A DNA stretch of 64,000 nucleotides from Lacticaseibacillus manihotivorans DSM 13343 = JCM 12514 (GCF_001435035.1 NZ_AZEU01000018.1:1-64000); one strand, 5' to 3'. Counted from the first letter of the stretch, positions 35,247 through 45,537 are shown. The notes: generated by a model from the letters alone, not told the origin. Program-made: numbers and translations.

Positions 35247-37100
35247 TTACTCCTGTGAGGAACTGCTACTTGAGACGCTACTGCTGGATTCAGAAGCCGC
35301 AGGACCAGTTGACACCACGATGGTGACAGAATCTCCGTGGTTTGCGGAACTGCCAGCTGCTGGACTTTGAGAAATCACTTGACCTTTAGCAACTGAGTCT
35401 GAGGCTTGTTGTTGCGAGGACACGCCTAAGCCAGCTGCTTGCAAGGCGGCACTAGCGGCAGCCTCATCTTGACCGGTAACGGCAGGTACCGATAAGCCAC
35501 TGGAAGTTTCTTCATCGACTTGACTGCTTGAGGTTTCGCTGGAGCTGGTTTCAGGTTGTGATTGGCTAGAAGATTCTGGATCTGGTGGCGTCGATGGTGT
35601 GTTATTAGCGCTTGAATCACCTTTGGACACGGTGAAAATGATCGTCGTGTTAGATGGGACCACCTTTTTGCCGGCGTCGACATCCTGATCTAAGATCTCG
35701 CCTTTAGCCACTGAAGTGCTGGATTCTTTGACTTGATGGACGGTAAAGCCTTTTTTGCGTAAATCTTTGGCGACATCCGAGTAAGTTTCGCCGGTATAAT
35801 CATCCAAGGTAAAACGCTTAGGCCCACTGGACAACACGATATCAACCGTACTATCGCTAGCCACTTCCGCCTTTTGCGTCGGGTCGCTTGAAATGATACG
35901 GTTTTTGTCGACGCTTGAGGAATGGGCTTTGGTGACGTCACCAAGTTTTAAATTGGCACTTTCCAACGCGGACTGGGCTTGGGCTTGGGACATGCCCCGC
36001 AAATCTGGCACAGTGACATCATGATTACCGCCTGACAGCGCCACCACCACCCCGATCACGATCAACGCCACTGCAACTGCTGCGGCAATAAACGGCCAGC
36101 GCGTTTTCAACCAACCAAAACGGGATTTCTTCTTGGGGGTCGGCTTTTCAGGTTCAGCCTTGGCTTCAGTTTTCGTTTCTGGCGCTTTGGCTTTGGCTTG
36201 ATTGATCACGGGCAAGACTTTGGTTTCGTCCAGATCATCTTCAGCATTGGGCACAAACTTTTCTTCATGTGCGCGCGCTGGCGACAGGGCAGTTTTCAAG
36301 TCAGCGCTCATCGCATCTGCAGAGGAATACCGATTGTTAGGGTCTTTGGCCGTGGCTTTTAACACCACATTCTCCAAAGCTTGCGGGATCCGCGGATCGA
36401 ACTGACGCACGGAAGGCATCGCTTCTTGGAAGTGTTTCAGCGCGATTGAAACCGCCGAATCGCCTTCAAACGGCACTGTGCCCGTCAACATTTCAAATAA
36501 AATGATCCCTAACGCATAAATATCACTTTGACGCGTCGGCATGCCGCCACGGGCTTGTTCCGGCGATAAATAATGCACTGAGCCTAAGAGCGAGTTGGTT
36601 TGGGTCATCGAATTATCAGACAACGCCACTGCGATCCCAAAATCAGAAATCTTGGCATTCCCGTCGCGATCGATCAAAATATTTTGCGGCTTTAAGTCGC
36701 GGTGAATGATGTGGTGATCATGCGCCACTTCGACTGCCGATAAAATTTGCCCCATGATTTCGATCACGCGCTGATAAGGAATCGGAAAATGTTCGACGAT
36801 ATATTTCTTGAGATCTGAACCTGGGACATATTCCATCACCAAGTATTGTTGACCATGGGCTTCGCCAACATCATAAATCGAGACAATATTAGGGTGCACC
36901 AATTCACTAGTCGCCATGGCTTCACGTTGGAAGCGGCGCGCGGCATCCGGGTCATTTTGCAAATCTAAGCGCAATACCTTCACGGCAACGTCACGATCTA
37001 AGATCAAGTCGTGGGCGAGATACACATTGGCCATCCCACCTTCGCCAAGGGTTTGCTTCAATTGATAGCGCTCATTTAAAGTGTAGCCTGGCTCGATCAT
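35247..37100 (-). CDS. prkC: Serine/threonine kinase with PASTA domains (PrkC/StkP)
   Basis: This membrane kinase senses cell-wall fragments and lipid II. The 617-aa protein has an N-terminal kinase domain (GEGGMANVYLA at 19-29, Lys41, HRDLKPQNIL, DFGIA), one membrane helix near 340-362 and three PASTA repeats (starting VTVPDLRGM, FTLDDYTGE and LSVPAVTGQ), then a serine-rich tail. A serine/proline-rich linker separates repeats two and three. ATG 37100 overlaps the phosphatase stop by 4 nt after GGAGG. Confidence 0.95.
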   Translation of the reverse strand: MIEPGYTLNERYQLKQTLGEGGMANVYLAHDLILDRDVAVKVLRLDLQNDPDAARRFQREAMATSELVHPNIVSIYDVGEAHGQQYLVMEYVPGSDLKKYIVEHFPIPYQRVIEIMGQILSAVEVAHDHHIIHRDLKPQNILIDRDGNAKISDFGIAVALSDNSMTQTNSLLGSVHYLSPEQARGGMPTRQSDIYALGIILFEMLTGTVPFEGDSAVSIALKHFQEAMPSVRQFDPRIPQALENVVLKATAKDPNNRYSSADAMSADLKTALSPARAHEEKFVPNAEDDLDETKVLPVINQAKAKAPETKTEAKAEPEKPTPKKKSRFGWLKTRWPFIAAAVAVALIVIGVVVALSGGNHDVTVPDLRGMSQAQAQSALESANLKLGDVTKAHSSSVDKNRIISSDPTQKAEVASDSTVDIVLSSGPKRFTLDDYTGETYSDVAKDLRKKGFTVHQVKESSTSVAKGEILDQDVDAGKKVVPSNTTIIFTVSKGDSSANNTPSTPPDPESSSQSQPETSSSETSSSQVDEETSSGLSVPAVTGQDEAAASAALQAAGLGVSSQQQASDSVAKGQVISQSPAAGSSANHGDSVTIVVSTGPAASESSSSVSSSSSSQE

Positions 37101-37840
37101 TGCGCTTTCCTCCAATCTTGGTGGATGATCAAGGCGGTGATATTATCTGGTCCGCCTGCAGCATTGGCTTGATCGATCATCATTTGGGCTTTGACGCCTA
37201 ACGGTACCGACTGCGCCAAAATTTTGGCGAGGTCAGCATCTGGCACTTGATTGGTCAACCCATCAGAACACAACAGCAAGTAATCATCGTATTCCATATC
37301 ATAAATGGTGACATCCGCATCGACATCATCAGAGACACCAAGCGAACGGGTGATCACATTGCGTTGTGGAAAGCGTAAGGCCTCTTCTTCAGTCAGCTCA
37401 CCATTTTTCACCAGTTCGTTGACTAACGAGTGGTCTTCAGTGATTTGAACCAAGTGATTGTGGCGATATAAATACCCACGCGAGTCCCCGATGTTGGCGA
37501 CCACAAATCGAGAGCCGGAAATGATCACCGCCACTAAGGTCGTGCCCATGCCAGAAAGATCAGTATATTTTTGCGCTTTTTCTAAAATCAGGCTGTTTTC
37601 TTGCTGCAACTCAAAGACAAGCCAGCGCACAATGGTTTCGATATCCGTGTCGCCAGTTTTTTCAAATGCGTAACCGATATGAGAAACTGCCATTTCACTG
37701 GCGACATCCCCACCGAGATGGCCACCCATCCCGTCGGCCACGATCGCTAAAGTGACGGCTTGCTGGTTGGCAAACACGCCGACGTAATCTTCATTATTCG
37801 GACGCCTGCGCCCGATATCTGTACGATATGCGTATTCCAT
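37097..37840 (-). CDS. stp: PP2C-type protein phosphatase (Stp/PrpC)
   Basis: The phosphatase reverses PrkC phosphorylation. The 247-aa protein has the metal-binding PP2C motifs: RRRPNNEDY near 11-19, VADGMGGH at 34-41, ANIGDSRGYLY and GGPDNITALI near the end. The length is typical of bacterial PP2C. It precedes prkC with a 4-nt overlap, coupling the two opposing activities. Confidence 0.95.
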   Translation of the reverse strand: MEYAYRTDIGRRRPNNEDYVGVFANQQAVTLAIVADGMGGHLGGDVASEMAVSHIGYAFEKTGDTDIETIVRWLVFELQQENSLILEKAQKYTDLSGMGTTLVAVIISGSRFVVANIGDSRGYLYRHNHLVQITEDHSLVNELVKNGELTEEEALRFPQRNVITRSLGVSDDVDADVTIYDMEYDDYLLLCSDGLTNQVPDADLAKILAQSVPLGVKAQMMIDQANAAGGPDNITALIIHQDWRKAQ

Positions 37841-37842
37841 GC

Positions 37843-39186
37843 TTACTCTCCGATACGTTCTAACGTCGCAATGAAAAAGCCATCGGTCCCATAATCATCT
37901 GGGAACAATTGCAACGCTGGGGCACTGTGCGCTTTGTCTAAGCGCTCCAGGCCTGGCGTTGGGATTTGATGATAGTCTGGATGGGCCGCTAAGAAAGCAG
38001 CGACCACGTTTTGATTTTCTGCCTTGGCCATGGTGCAAGTGCTATAAGTCAAGCGGCCGCCGACTTTTACCAACCCAGCGACACTATTTAAAATCGCCCC
38101 TTGAATTTCAGGCAAATGTTGCAGGTCTTCAGGCTTTTTTTCATATTTGATTTCGGGTTTACGCCGGATCAAGCCCAGCCCTGAACATGGCGCATCGACT
38201 AACACGCGATCAAAGCTTGCTGGAGCAAAGGTATCTTGAGCCTCACGCGCATCCATGGCCCAAGCATCGACACGATCAGCTAAGCCTAAGCGTGCCGCAT
38301 TTTTGGCGATCAACTTCACTTTGTGGGGATGAAGATCCAACGCCACCACTTTGCCGCCAGCGGCTTCGTCTAAGTATTCGGCGATATGCGTAGTTTTGCC
38401 ACCAGGCGCGGCACAAGCATCGAGGACTTCAAAGTTTGGCTTCAAGGTCATCGATGGTGCCACCAACATTGAAGATTCATCTTGCATGGTGAACATGCCG
38501 TACTCAAACTCAGGTGCCCCGGCTAAATGGCCACCTGGTGAAACTAAACCGGCTGGGGCCACTTTTGACGGTACGATTTCTGGGAAACGGTCAACGAGTT
38601 GTTCCTGCAATTGCGCCACGGTATGTTTTTGCGTGTTGACGCGAATCGACGCGCTGGCAGGCTGGTTGATCACACTTAAAATACTTTGCGTTTTTTCTAA
38701 GCCTTGTTCGTTGATCAACATGTCCACCAACCAACGCGGCGTTGAGGATTCAATGCTCAAACGGTCAATCGGATCTTTAATGGTATCAAGGCTAGGCACG
38801 CCTTGGCGTTGAAGATTGCGCAAAATGGCGGTCACAAACTTGGCCACCCCGAGTTTACCCCGGCGCTTGGCAATTTCAGTGGCATCGTAAAAAATCGCGC
38901 GTTCTGGCACTTTGTCCAAGTAAACCATTTGGTAAACAGCGCCTTCTAACAACACGCGCACCCAGGCGTCGAGTTTGCGATTTTTGACAAACGGCGCCAA
39001 ATAAAAATCAAGCGTCAAACGATGTTGAATCACGCCATAAACGATGTTGGTCAACAAATGCGCATCGCGAGGATCAAGCGTGTATTTTTTTAACGTGGCA
39101 TCCAGCGTTAAGTTGGAATAACTCCCTTGTTTCTCGACTTTTTCTAATACAGTCACCGCAAGATTGCGGGGATTAGGCTTCACCAA
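37843..39186 (-). CDS. rsmB: 16S rRNA (cytosine-967-C5)-methyltransferase RsmB
   Basis: The enzyme methylates C967 in the 30S subunit. The protein has an N-terminal NusB-like domain (NLAVTVLEKVE, ALLTNIVYGV-like segment) and a C-terminal SAM domain with DACAAPGGKT, the two active-site cysteines in DAPCSGLG and STCTMAKAEN. The frame extends upstream into fmt, but the likely start is TTG 39186 or GTG 39183 after AAGGAGA, overlapping the fmt stop. It precedes stp by 2 nt. Confidence 0.92.
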   Translation of the reverse strand: MVKPNPRNLAVTVLEKVEKQGSYSNLTLDATLKKYTLDPRDAHLLTNIVYGVIQHRLTLDFYLAPFVKNRKLDAWVRVLLEGAVYQMVYLDKVPERAIFYDATEIAKRRGKLGVAKFVTAILRNLQRQGVPSLDTIKDPIDRLSIESSTPRWLVDMLINEQGLEKTQSILSVINQPASASIRVNTQKHTVAQLQEQLVDRFPEIVPSKVAPAGLVSPGGHLAGAPEFEYGMFTMQDESSMLVAPSMTLKPNFEVLDACAAPGGKTTHIAEYLDEAAGGKVVALDLHPHKVKLIAKNAARLGLADRVDAWAMDAREAQDTFAPASFDRVLVDAPCSGLGLIRRKPEIKYEKKPEDLQHLPEIQGAILNSVAGLVKVGGRLTYSTCTMAKAENQNVVAAFLAAHPDYHQIPTPGLERLDKAHSAPALQLFPDDYGTDGFFIATLERIGE

Positions 39187-40120
39187 TGATTTGATCTCCT
39201 TGTGTAATCTGTTTACCAGCACCATTTAAATAGGCAGCGATTGGTTGGATCGCTTTGCCTGCTGGTTGCAGTTGATTAACAGCAAATACGGTACCATTGC
39301 CCGCTGCAACATGTAATTGTTTCTTTTCACGCAACACCACACTGCCAGCCGGTTGCGTGGTAGTTTCAGTCAGCGGCGTGATCGCCCATAACTTGGTGCG
39401 CACCCCATTGAGCATCACCCAGCCACCAACTGCAGGCCGCAAGCCACGCACCCAATTGTCGAGTTGATCCGCCGGTAAGTTGATGTCCAAATGCTCTTGG
39501 GCTTTGGTTAACGTTGGTGAAAACGTCACGCGGTCTGGATCTTGTGGCGTTTTAGTCTCGGTGCCAGCGATAATGTCAGGCAACGTCGCCATCAACAGAT
39601 CCCGACCCATGGTGCTAAGTTTTTCAAATACAGTGCCAGTATCATCATCACGCGTCAATGGTAAGCGACTTTGCGCATACATGTCGCCAGCGTCCATGGC
39701 TTTGACCATTTCCATAATGGTCACCCCGGTTTCAGCATCCCCATTGATCACAGAATATTGAATCGGCGCGCCGCCGCGATACTTTGGCAGCAGTGACCCA
39801 TGCACATTCAACGCCGCGATCTTGGCGGCATTTAAAAACTTAGTTGGCAAAAACTGCCCGTAAGCCGCCGTGATCAACAAATCTGGCTGCAACGCGATCG
39901 CTTGGTCCAATTCTGGACTACCAGAAAGTTTCTCTGGCTGTAAAACCGGTAAGTTCAAGCGTTCAGCCGCTTGTTTGACTGGACTTTGATGCAGCACTTG
40001 TTTGCGTCCGACTTTGCGATCAGGTTGGGTAATCACTAGTTTGACGTCATATTCAGTATTTAACGCGTCTAAAATCGGCACCGCAAATTCGGGTGTCCCT
40101 AAGAAAATAACAGATGTCAT
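39173..40120 (-). CDS. fmt: Methionyl-tRNA formyltransferase
   Basis: Fmt formylates initiator Met-tRNA. The 315-aa protein has SVIFLGTPEFAVPIL at the start, the catalytic stretch LNVHGSLLPKYRGGAPIQ and a C-terminal OB-like domain. ATG 40120 follows GGAGG with 5-nt spacing. No def (peptide deformylase) gene lies next to it in this window; priA is upstream and rsmB overlaps downstream. Confidence 0.95.
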   Translation of the reverse strand: MTSVIFLGTPEFAVPILDALNTEYDVKLVITQPDRKVGRKQVLHQSPVKQAAERLNLPVLQPEKLSGSPELDQAIALQPDLLITAAYGQFLPTKFLNAAKIAALNVHGSLLPKYRGGAPIQYSVINGDAETGVTIMEMVKAMDAGDMYAQSRLPLTRDDDTGTVFEKLSTMGRDLLMATLPDIIAGTETKTPQDPDRVTFSPTLTKAQEHLDINLPADQLDNWVRGLRPAVGGWVMLNGVRTKLWAITPLTETTTQPAGSVVLREKKQLHVAAGNGTVFAVNQLQPAGKAIQPIAAYLNGAGKQITQGDQIIGEA

Positions 40121-40174
40121 AAATTCCTCCAAGTTAAGTATACAATTTTTTCCGCAGACATGCCGCGATTGCTT

Positions 40175-42568
40175 TTACATGAATGATTGCGGTTCAGGAT
40201 CGATAGCAACTTGAAACCCATTTTTAACGCTGGCTTGAGTTTCGTCCAAAATTTTGGCTAAGGCGGCATTTAATTGCGGTTCGCGTTTGTATTTGATCAC
40301 CATTTGATAGTAGTAACGCTTTTTCAACCGGGCGATGGCTCCAGGCGTTGGGCCTAACACCCGCGCACTATCGGATAAAACGGCGTTCAGTTGCGCGGCT
40401 AAGCTGTAAATGGCTTTGGCCGCTTGGGCTTCATCAGGATGGCTGACGGTCAACTTCATGGTAAAGAAATACGGCGGATAATCTCCGCGATGGCGAATCG
40501 CCATTTCCGCATAGAAAAAGCCTTCGTAATCTTGTTTCGTCGCATATTGAATCGCATAGTGCTCTGGGTTGAAGGTTTGAATGAACACTTCCCCTGGCTT
40601 ATCGGCGCGACCGGCACGGCCAGAGACTTGCGTCAACAGCTGAAACGTTCGCTCACCAGCGCGAAAGTCTGGCAAACCCAGTGCCGTGTCGGCATTGATC
40701 ACGCCAACCAAGGTGACATCTGGAAAGTCTAAGCCTTTGGCGATCATTTGCGTGCCCAATAAAATATCGGCCTCGTGATTGCCGAATTGTTTCAACAACC
40801 GTGCGTGACTGCCTTTTTTCCGGGTGGTATCCACATCCATGCGCAACACGCGGGCTTGAGGGAGCAATTGATTCAAACTCGCCGCGACTTTTTCCGTGCC
40901 AGTGCCATAATAGCGAATTTTTTTTGACCCACAGTTAGGGCAAGTTGTTGGGATTGGTTCTTCGTGGCCGCAGTAATGGCATTTCAAGCTGTGTGAATCC
41001 ATATGCAAGGTCAGTGAAATATCACAGTTTGGACATTGCACTTTATACCCGCATTCACGACACATCACAAAACTGGAGAACCCGCGTTTATTTAACAACA
41101 ACACACTTTGTTCATGACGATCAAGACGCTGTTGAAGCGCGTCTAATAAAGGCTTGGAAAAACCATCTCGGCCACCTGCTTGATACGCTTGGCGCATGTC
41201 GATCAAATGAACTGGTGGCATTGGTTGTTGGTTGATCCGTTTTGGTAAGACTAATTTGGTGTAAACCCCTTTTTCAGCCCGGGCCCGAGATTCAAGACTT
41301 GGCGTCGCGGAACCTAATACCACCGGCGCATGCATGGTTTGCGCCCGATGCAATACCACATCGCGGGCATGATAACGCGGGGCATCTGCTTGTTTATAAC
41401 TGGATTCATGTTCTTCATCGATAATAAACACGCCGATATTGGTCAAGGGCGCAAACACCGCCGACCGAGCACCAACGACGACTTGAGCTTCGTGGCGTTC
41501 GATGCGGCGCCATTCATCAAATTTTTCCCCACTGGATAAACCTGAGTGCAACACGGCGACACGTTCACCAAAGCGGCCGCGCACGCGCTTGACCATTTGC
41601 GGAGTCAAGGCGATTTCAGGCACTAACATCAAAGCCGTTTGCCCTTGTTGCAAGGCTTGGGCGATGATTTGCAAATAGACTTCAGTTTTACCCGATCCGG
41701 TCACCCCTTCCAATAAAAAGGTTTGCGGATCATGGTCATCGACTGCCTGCGTCACTTGATCGACGACTTGTTGTTGATCAACGGTCAAGGCCAGCGGCTT
41801 AGTCAATGCTTGGCCTTGCATTTGCGGATAAGGGTCGCGATACACTTCTTGTTCGACAAGATGCAGCCAGCCTTTTTTCACTGCCGCGGTAATTTGTGCC
41901 CGCGGGATCTCATTTTTCACGTCTGGGATCGCCGGGGTCAGGTTTTGATGGTGCCACTGCGTCAACAAATCCAATAAGTGCGCCTGTTGTTTGGCGTTGC
42001 CATTCAACGTTTGTTTGATTTCAGCATATTCGGCTTCGGTTTTATCTGGCACAATATGCGCGACAGTTTTGACTTTGGCGCGATCATGCAGGCGATATTT
42101 AACTTCTAGATCCCCATGTTGCACCGCTTTTAGCACTGGCGCCAAAGCAGCTTCTGGTAAATCATCCAAAGCTTGCGCTGATGGAATCAAGGCATGTCCA
42201 GCTGGGGTCAAGGGATGCACCCATTTATCTGCAGCTGCTTTGAGTTGCGCTGGCAACATCGTTTGGACACAGGTGATCCAAAAGGCAAAAGTCGTGTCTG
42301 CCAACCACTTGGACAGCTTTAATAATTCAGGATCAAGCACTGGCGCCGCATCTAAAATCGCTAAAATCGGTTTGAGTTCACCGTCAAATTCAGCATGATC
42401 GGCTAACCCGATCACCATCCCCATTAATTTGCGGGAGCCTTTGCCGAAGCCGACCCACACCCGCATCCCGGGTTGAATCGTGTCCTCTAAGGCTTCAGGG
42501 ATCAAATAATCAAACGGCCGGTCCGTTTGCATCGTGGGGACATCAACGATCACTTTTGCAATTTGCAA
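40175..42568 (-). CDS. priA: Primosomal protein N' (PriA helicase)
   Basis: PriA reloads the replisome at stalled forks. The 797-aa protein has a 3'-DNA-binding N-terminus, Walker A GVTGSGKTEVY, DEEHESSYKQ, and a zinc-binding insert with four CxxC pairs (CRECGYKVQCPNC and CHYCG, CPNCGS). The start is TTG 42568, 4 nt after the coaBC stop and preceded by GGGGGTGA. Length is typical for Firmicutes. Confidence 0.95.
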   Translation of the reverse strand: MQIAKVIVDVPTMQTDRPFDYLIPEALEDTIQPGMRVWVGFGKGSRKLMGMVIGLADHAEFDGELKPILAILDAAPVLDPELLKLSKWLADTTFAFWITCVQTMLPAQLKAAADKWVHPLTPAGHALIPSAQALDDLPEAALAPVLKAVQHGDLEVKYRLHDRAKVKTVAHIVPDKTEAEYAEIKQTLNGNAKQQAHLLDLLTQWHHQNLTPAIPDVKNEIPRAQITAAVKKGWLHLVEQEVYRDPYPQMQGQALTKPLALTVDQQQVVDQVTQAVDDHDPQTFLLEGVTGSGKTEVYLQIIAQALQQGQTALMLVPEIALTPQMVKRVRGRFGERVAVLHSGLSSGEKFDEWRRIERHEAQVVVGARSAVFAPLTNIGVFIIDEEHESSYKQADAPRYHARDVVLHRAQTMHAPVVLGSATPSLESRARAEKGVYTKLVLPKRINQQPMPPVHLIDMRQAYQAGGRDGFSKPLLDALQQRLDRHEQSVLLLNKRGFSSFVMCRECGYKVQCPNCDISLTLHMDSHSLKCHYCGHEEPIPTTCPNCGSKKIRYYGTGTEKVAASLNQLLPQARVLRMDVDTTRKKGSHARLLKQFGNHEADILLGTQMIAKGLDFPDVTLVGVINADTALGLPDFRAGERTFQLLTQVSGRAGRADKPGEVFIQTFNPEHYAIQYATKQDYEGFFYAEMAIRHRGDYPPYFFTMKLTVSHPDEAQAAKAIYSLAAQLNAVLSDSARVLGPTPGAIARLKKRYYYQMVIKYKREPQLNAALAKILDETQASVKNGFQVAIDPEPQSFM

Positions 42569-42572
42569 TCAC

Positions 42573-43760
42573 TCACCCCCTGATTTGTTGAATCGTGTTT
42601 AAAATGGTTTCGGCAATTTCAAGTTTTGATGCTTCTGGCACTTGGATCGGTTCAGTGTTTGGTTGCATCAACCACACAGCATTGGTGTCTTGGTTAAAGC
42701 CGAGACCACCGCCGACAAAATTGGCAATTAATAAATCGGCATGTTTTTTCGCCAATTTTGTTTGGGCGTGCTGCAACAAGTCATCAGTTTCTGCCGCAAA
42801 GCCAACAACTAACTGATGCGTTTTGGTTTCGCCTAAGGTTTTTAAAATATCTGGATTTTGTTCGAGTTGGAGCGTCAAGCCTGATTGTTCCGAGGTTTTC
42901 TTGAGTTTGTGATCACTTGGCGCAAGGACATGATAATCGGCGACGGCTGCCGCCATGATCACCACATCGCTAGCTTGAAAATGCGCCATCACAGCTTGTT
43001 GCATGTCTGCAACCGATTGAACATCAGTCACATGCACCTCTGGCAAAGTTGGCAAATTGGCTGTTGTGATCAACTCAACTTCAGCCCCCAAGGCACTGGC
43101 CACATTGGCTAAAGCGGTCCCCATTTTACCTGAGGAATCATTGCCGATATAACGCACGGGATCGATTCGTTCTTTAGTGCCACCTGCTGTGATGACAAAG
43201 CGCTTGCCTGCAAGTGTTTGCTCGGCTTGGTAGGTTTGCACAAATAACGTGATCACCGCTTCGTCTGGCATGCGTCCAACTGCTTGATAGCCTTCCGCTA
43301 AAAAGCCAGTCGCCGGTGGCAAAACGCGCATCCCTAAGGTTTTCAAATGCGCGATATTAGCGTGCGTTTGAACATTCAACCACATTTGGTCATTCATGGC
43401 TGGCACGATCAGCTTTGGGCCATTAAATGCCAATAGTGTGGTGGTGACCACATTATCTGCCATGCCATTGGTAAGTTTAGCGATCGTATTGGCAGTGGCT
43501 GGCACGATCAACGCGAGGTCCAGCCAGTGGGCTAACGCAACATGCGCCACATGTGAAGGATCAGCGAATTCATTTTGATCCGTTAATACTGGATGTTTGG
43601 ATACTGTCGCGAGAGTTTGTGGGGTGACGAACGCAGCGGCTGCTGGCGTCATGGCGACTTGCACCTCATGTCCAGCTTTGATCAACATGCGAATCAAGTT
43701 TGGGACTTTATAAGCTGCGATCCCACCAGTAATAAAAATACCAATATGCTTATGCAACAT
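42573..43760 (-). CDS. coaBC: Phosphopantothenoylcysteine decarboxylase/synthase CoaBC
   Basis: The bifunctional enzyme makes 4'-phosphopantetheine for CoA. The 395-aa protein has the flavoprotein CoaC half (ITGGIAAYKVPNLIR, VPAMNDQMW) and the CoaB half (VITAGGTKERIDPVRYIGNDSSGKMG in two segments, AAAVADYH, KLKK, VGFAAETD). ATG 43760 follows GGAAG; an upstream ATG in the same frame lacks a site. It sits between rpoZ and priA in the usual order. Confidence 0.95.
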   Translation of the reverse strand: MLHKHIGIFITGGIAAYKVPNLIRMLIKAGHEVQVAMTPAAAAFVTPQTLATVSKHPVLTDQNEFADPSHVAHVALAHWLDLALIVPATANTIAKLTNGMADNVVTTTLLAFNGPKLIVPAMNDQMWLNVQTHANIAHLKTLGMRVLPPATGFLAEGYQAVGRMPDEAVITLFVQTYQAEQTLAGKRFVITAGGTKERIDPVRYIGNDSSGKMGTALANVASALGAEVELITTANLPTLPEVHVTDVQSVADMQQAVMAHFQASDVVIMAAAVADYHVLAPSDHKLKKTSEQSGLTLQLEQNPDILKTLGETKTHQLVVGFAAETDDLLQHAQTKLAKKHADLLIANFVGGGLGFNQDTNAVWLMQPNTEPIQVPEASKLEIAETILNTIQQIRG

Positions 43761-43822
43761 GTTCGCCACTTCCTTTCTCAAGTATTATACCAAACGCGGC
43801 AAATGGTTTTGGCTGAAAAATA

Positions 43823-43855
43823 AAAAAGCCAAGACGCGAGGCCTCGGCAAGAAAA
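43823..43855 (-). terminator. Terminator-like hairpin after rpoZ
   Basis: GCCGAGG and TCTTGGC pair with a loop on the minus strand and six T follow, between rpoZ and coaBC. Partial termination inside the operon is possible. Confidence 0.65.
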
Positions 43856-43863
43856 AATTATAT

Positions 43864-44103
43864 TTATTCGTGATCCAGCTTTTCAGCGTCACGTTCTTTA
43901 AGCTTGGAAGCAGGGTCGATGATCACATCGCCAGCCGCCACTTCTTCAAGGGCTTGGCCGACAGTTTTCAAAGACTTGTAACTTGGCAAGGTTTTGATGC
44001 CATTGCTTTCAAGTTCGTGGGCGCGCTTAGCCGCAAGCACAGCCAAGCTGTAGCGAGAAGGCACTTTGTCTAACAACTTATCAATAGAAGGATAGATAAT
44101 CAT
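43864..44103 (-). CDS. rpoZ: RNA polymerase omega subunit
   Basis: Omega helps assemble RNA polymerase. The 79-aa protein begins [28 protein letters not shown] (in two recognisable parts), which matches the omega core, and has an acidic-basic tail. AAGGAG lies 8 nt before ATG. It is 11 nt after gmk, a strongly conserved pairing. Confidence 0.94.
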   Translation of the reverse strand: MIIYPSIDKLLDKVPSRYSLAVLAAKRAHELESNGIKTLPSYKSLKTVGQALEEVAAGDVIIDPASKLKERDAEKLDHE

Positions 44104-44114
44104 GATTGGACTCC

Positions 44115-44747
44115 TTATTTGGACTGAGAAATGGGATCGGCATCAAGCATCGATTTGTAGCGATCGATCACGCGAGGGACGCGCAAGTGTTCACTTTCAA
44201 TGATGCGTTCGATGCGTTTCACCGCTAAGTCTACTTTATCATTAACGACCGCATAATCATAGTTGGCCATCATGGCAATTTCATCAGCGGCTTGCGTGAT
44301 CCGTTTTTCGATCACTTCAGCTGAATCTGTGCCACGACCGGTCAAGCGGTGTTTCAATTCAGAAAGATCTGGTGGCGTTAAGAAAATGAACACGCCATCT
44401 GGACATTTTTCGCGCACTTGCATGGCGCCTTTAACTTCGATTTCCAACAGCACATCGCGGCCAGAATCTAAGGTTTGGTTCACATACTTTAACGGTGTCC
44501 CGTAATAGTTGCCGACATACTGCGCATACTCAAGCATCCCACCAGTGGCGATTTCGTGTTCAAATTGTTCCTTGGTGCGGAAATAGTAATCAACGCCGTC
44601 AACTTCGCCTGGGCGCATATTGCGCGTGGTCATCGAGATCGAATATTGGAAGTCGCGATAATCCCCTGCCAGCATCGCTTGGCGAACTGTCCCTTTGCCG
44701 ACCCCGCTTGGGCCAGACAACACGATCAGCATTCCCCGTTCTTGCAT
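44115..44747 (-). CDS. gmk: Guanylate kinase
   Basis: Gmk phosphorylates GMP to GDP. The 210-aa protein has the P-loop [11 protein letters not shown], the GMP-binding [10 protein letters not shown]-type segment (here [13 protein letters not shown]) and the lid region [16 protein letters not shown] precedes the first ATG. It is the first gene of the long unit down to thiN. In Firmicutes this enzyme is inhibited by (p)ppGpp, a family property. Confidence 0.95.
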   Translation of the reverse strand: MQERGMLIVLSGPSGVGKGTVRQAMLAGDYRDFQYSISMTTRNMRPGEVDGVDYYFRTKEQFEHEIATGGMLEYAQYVGNYYGTPLKYVNQTLDSGRDVLLEIEVKGAMQVREKCPDGVFIFLTPPDLSELKHRLTGRGTDSAEVIEKRITQAADEIAMMANYDYAVVNDKVDLAVKRIERIIESEHLRVPRVIDRYKSMLDADPISQSK

Positions 44748-44801
44748 GCTTTAACCTCTTTCATCCTATAGTGTTATTTTCCATTTTGCACTTTTTACCA
44801 T

Positions 44802-44825
44802 TATTTGTAAAGGTATTTGTAAAGG
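44802..44825. repeat. 12-bp tandem duplication
   Basis: TATTTGTAAAGG occurs twice in immediate succession (44802-44813, 44814-44825), in the short space between the patatin-like gene stop and the gmk promoter region. It is a simple tandem duplication; a protein-binding role is possible but unsupported. Confidence 0.7.
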
Positions 44826-45503
44826 TTAATAGCTTGACGCAAGAAACGATTGCGCATCACGACTTTGCAACCAAGCCTGTCCTGCTTGATGGCCTGCTTG
44901 CAATAAAATTTGCCGATGTTTCAACGAAAAATCAAACATCGCCCCAGTATGTTTAGGTGGATACAAGACGGGCACATCACCAATCGCTGGCGTCGGCCCT
45001 AATCCTAATGCCGAAACTGCTAAAATTTTCGTCGCGCCAAGATCGCGGGCAATGGCCACTGGTAAGTCATTGGCCACGCCACCATCAACAAATAAGTGAT
45101 GATCGATTCTTTGCGGTGAAAACCAACCTGGCATGGCGGCACTTGCCAAAAGCCAAGCTGCTGCGTTGGTTTCCGTCAACGTGACCACATGTGAACGGCG
45201 TGCCCGCAACCGCGTTGCCACCGCCAAAGCGGGCCAAGGCTTGGCAGCTGGTTGCGCTGAAATGGCTGAAATCAGTTGGCGTAGGGGCTGGGTTTGGCGC
45301 GGCCATAAGTGATTTGGCACGCGGTGTTCCCACCAATCGGCTAATGCTGTCGGCGTTAATCGGATCGTCGCCCAAGCGTTGATGGCCCCGATCGAGCTGC
45401 CGATGACAAAATCTGGCTGCAAATATGAACCGATTTCCGCCCAGACACCGGCTTGAAATGCGCCGCGCACGCCACCTCCGCCAAAGACGATCGCTAAACT
45501 CAT
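44826..45503 (-). CDS. Patatin-like phospholipase family protein
   Basis: The 225-aa protein has the patatin Ser-Asp dyad: oxyanion loop GGGGVRG at 8-14, nucleophile GSSIG at 35-39 (Ser37) and DGG with Asp140. It has no signal peptide, so it acts in the cytoplasm or on the inner face of the membrane, likely hydrolysing lipid acyl esters. It is monocistronic in position, downstream of the divergent SOS-gene region and converging on nothing; gmk lies beyond. The substrate is not inferable. Confidence 0.88.
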   Translation of the reverse strand: MSLAIVFGGGGVRGAFQAGVWAEIGSYLQPDFVIGSSIGAINAWATIRLTPTALADWWEHRVPNHLWPRQTQPLRQLISAISAQPAAKPWPALAVATRLRARRSHVVTLTETNAAAWLLASAAMPGWFSPQRIDHHLFVDGGVANDLPVAIARDLGATKILAVSALGLGPTPAIGDVPVLYPPKHTGAMFDFSLKHRQILLQAGHQAGQAWLQSRDAQSFLASSY

Positions 45504-45537
45504 TTGCTCATCTCCAAAATATTTTTTTGCAGAAGCC

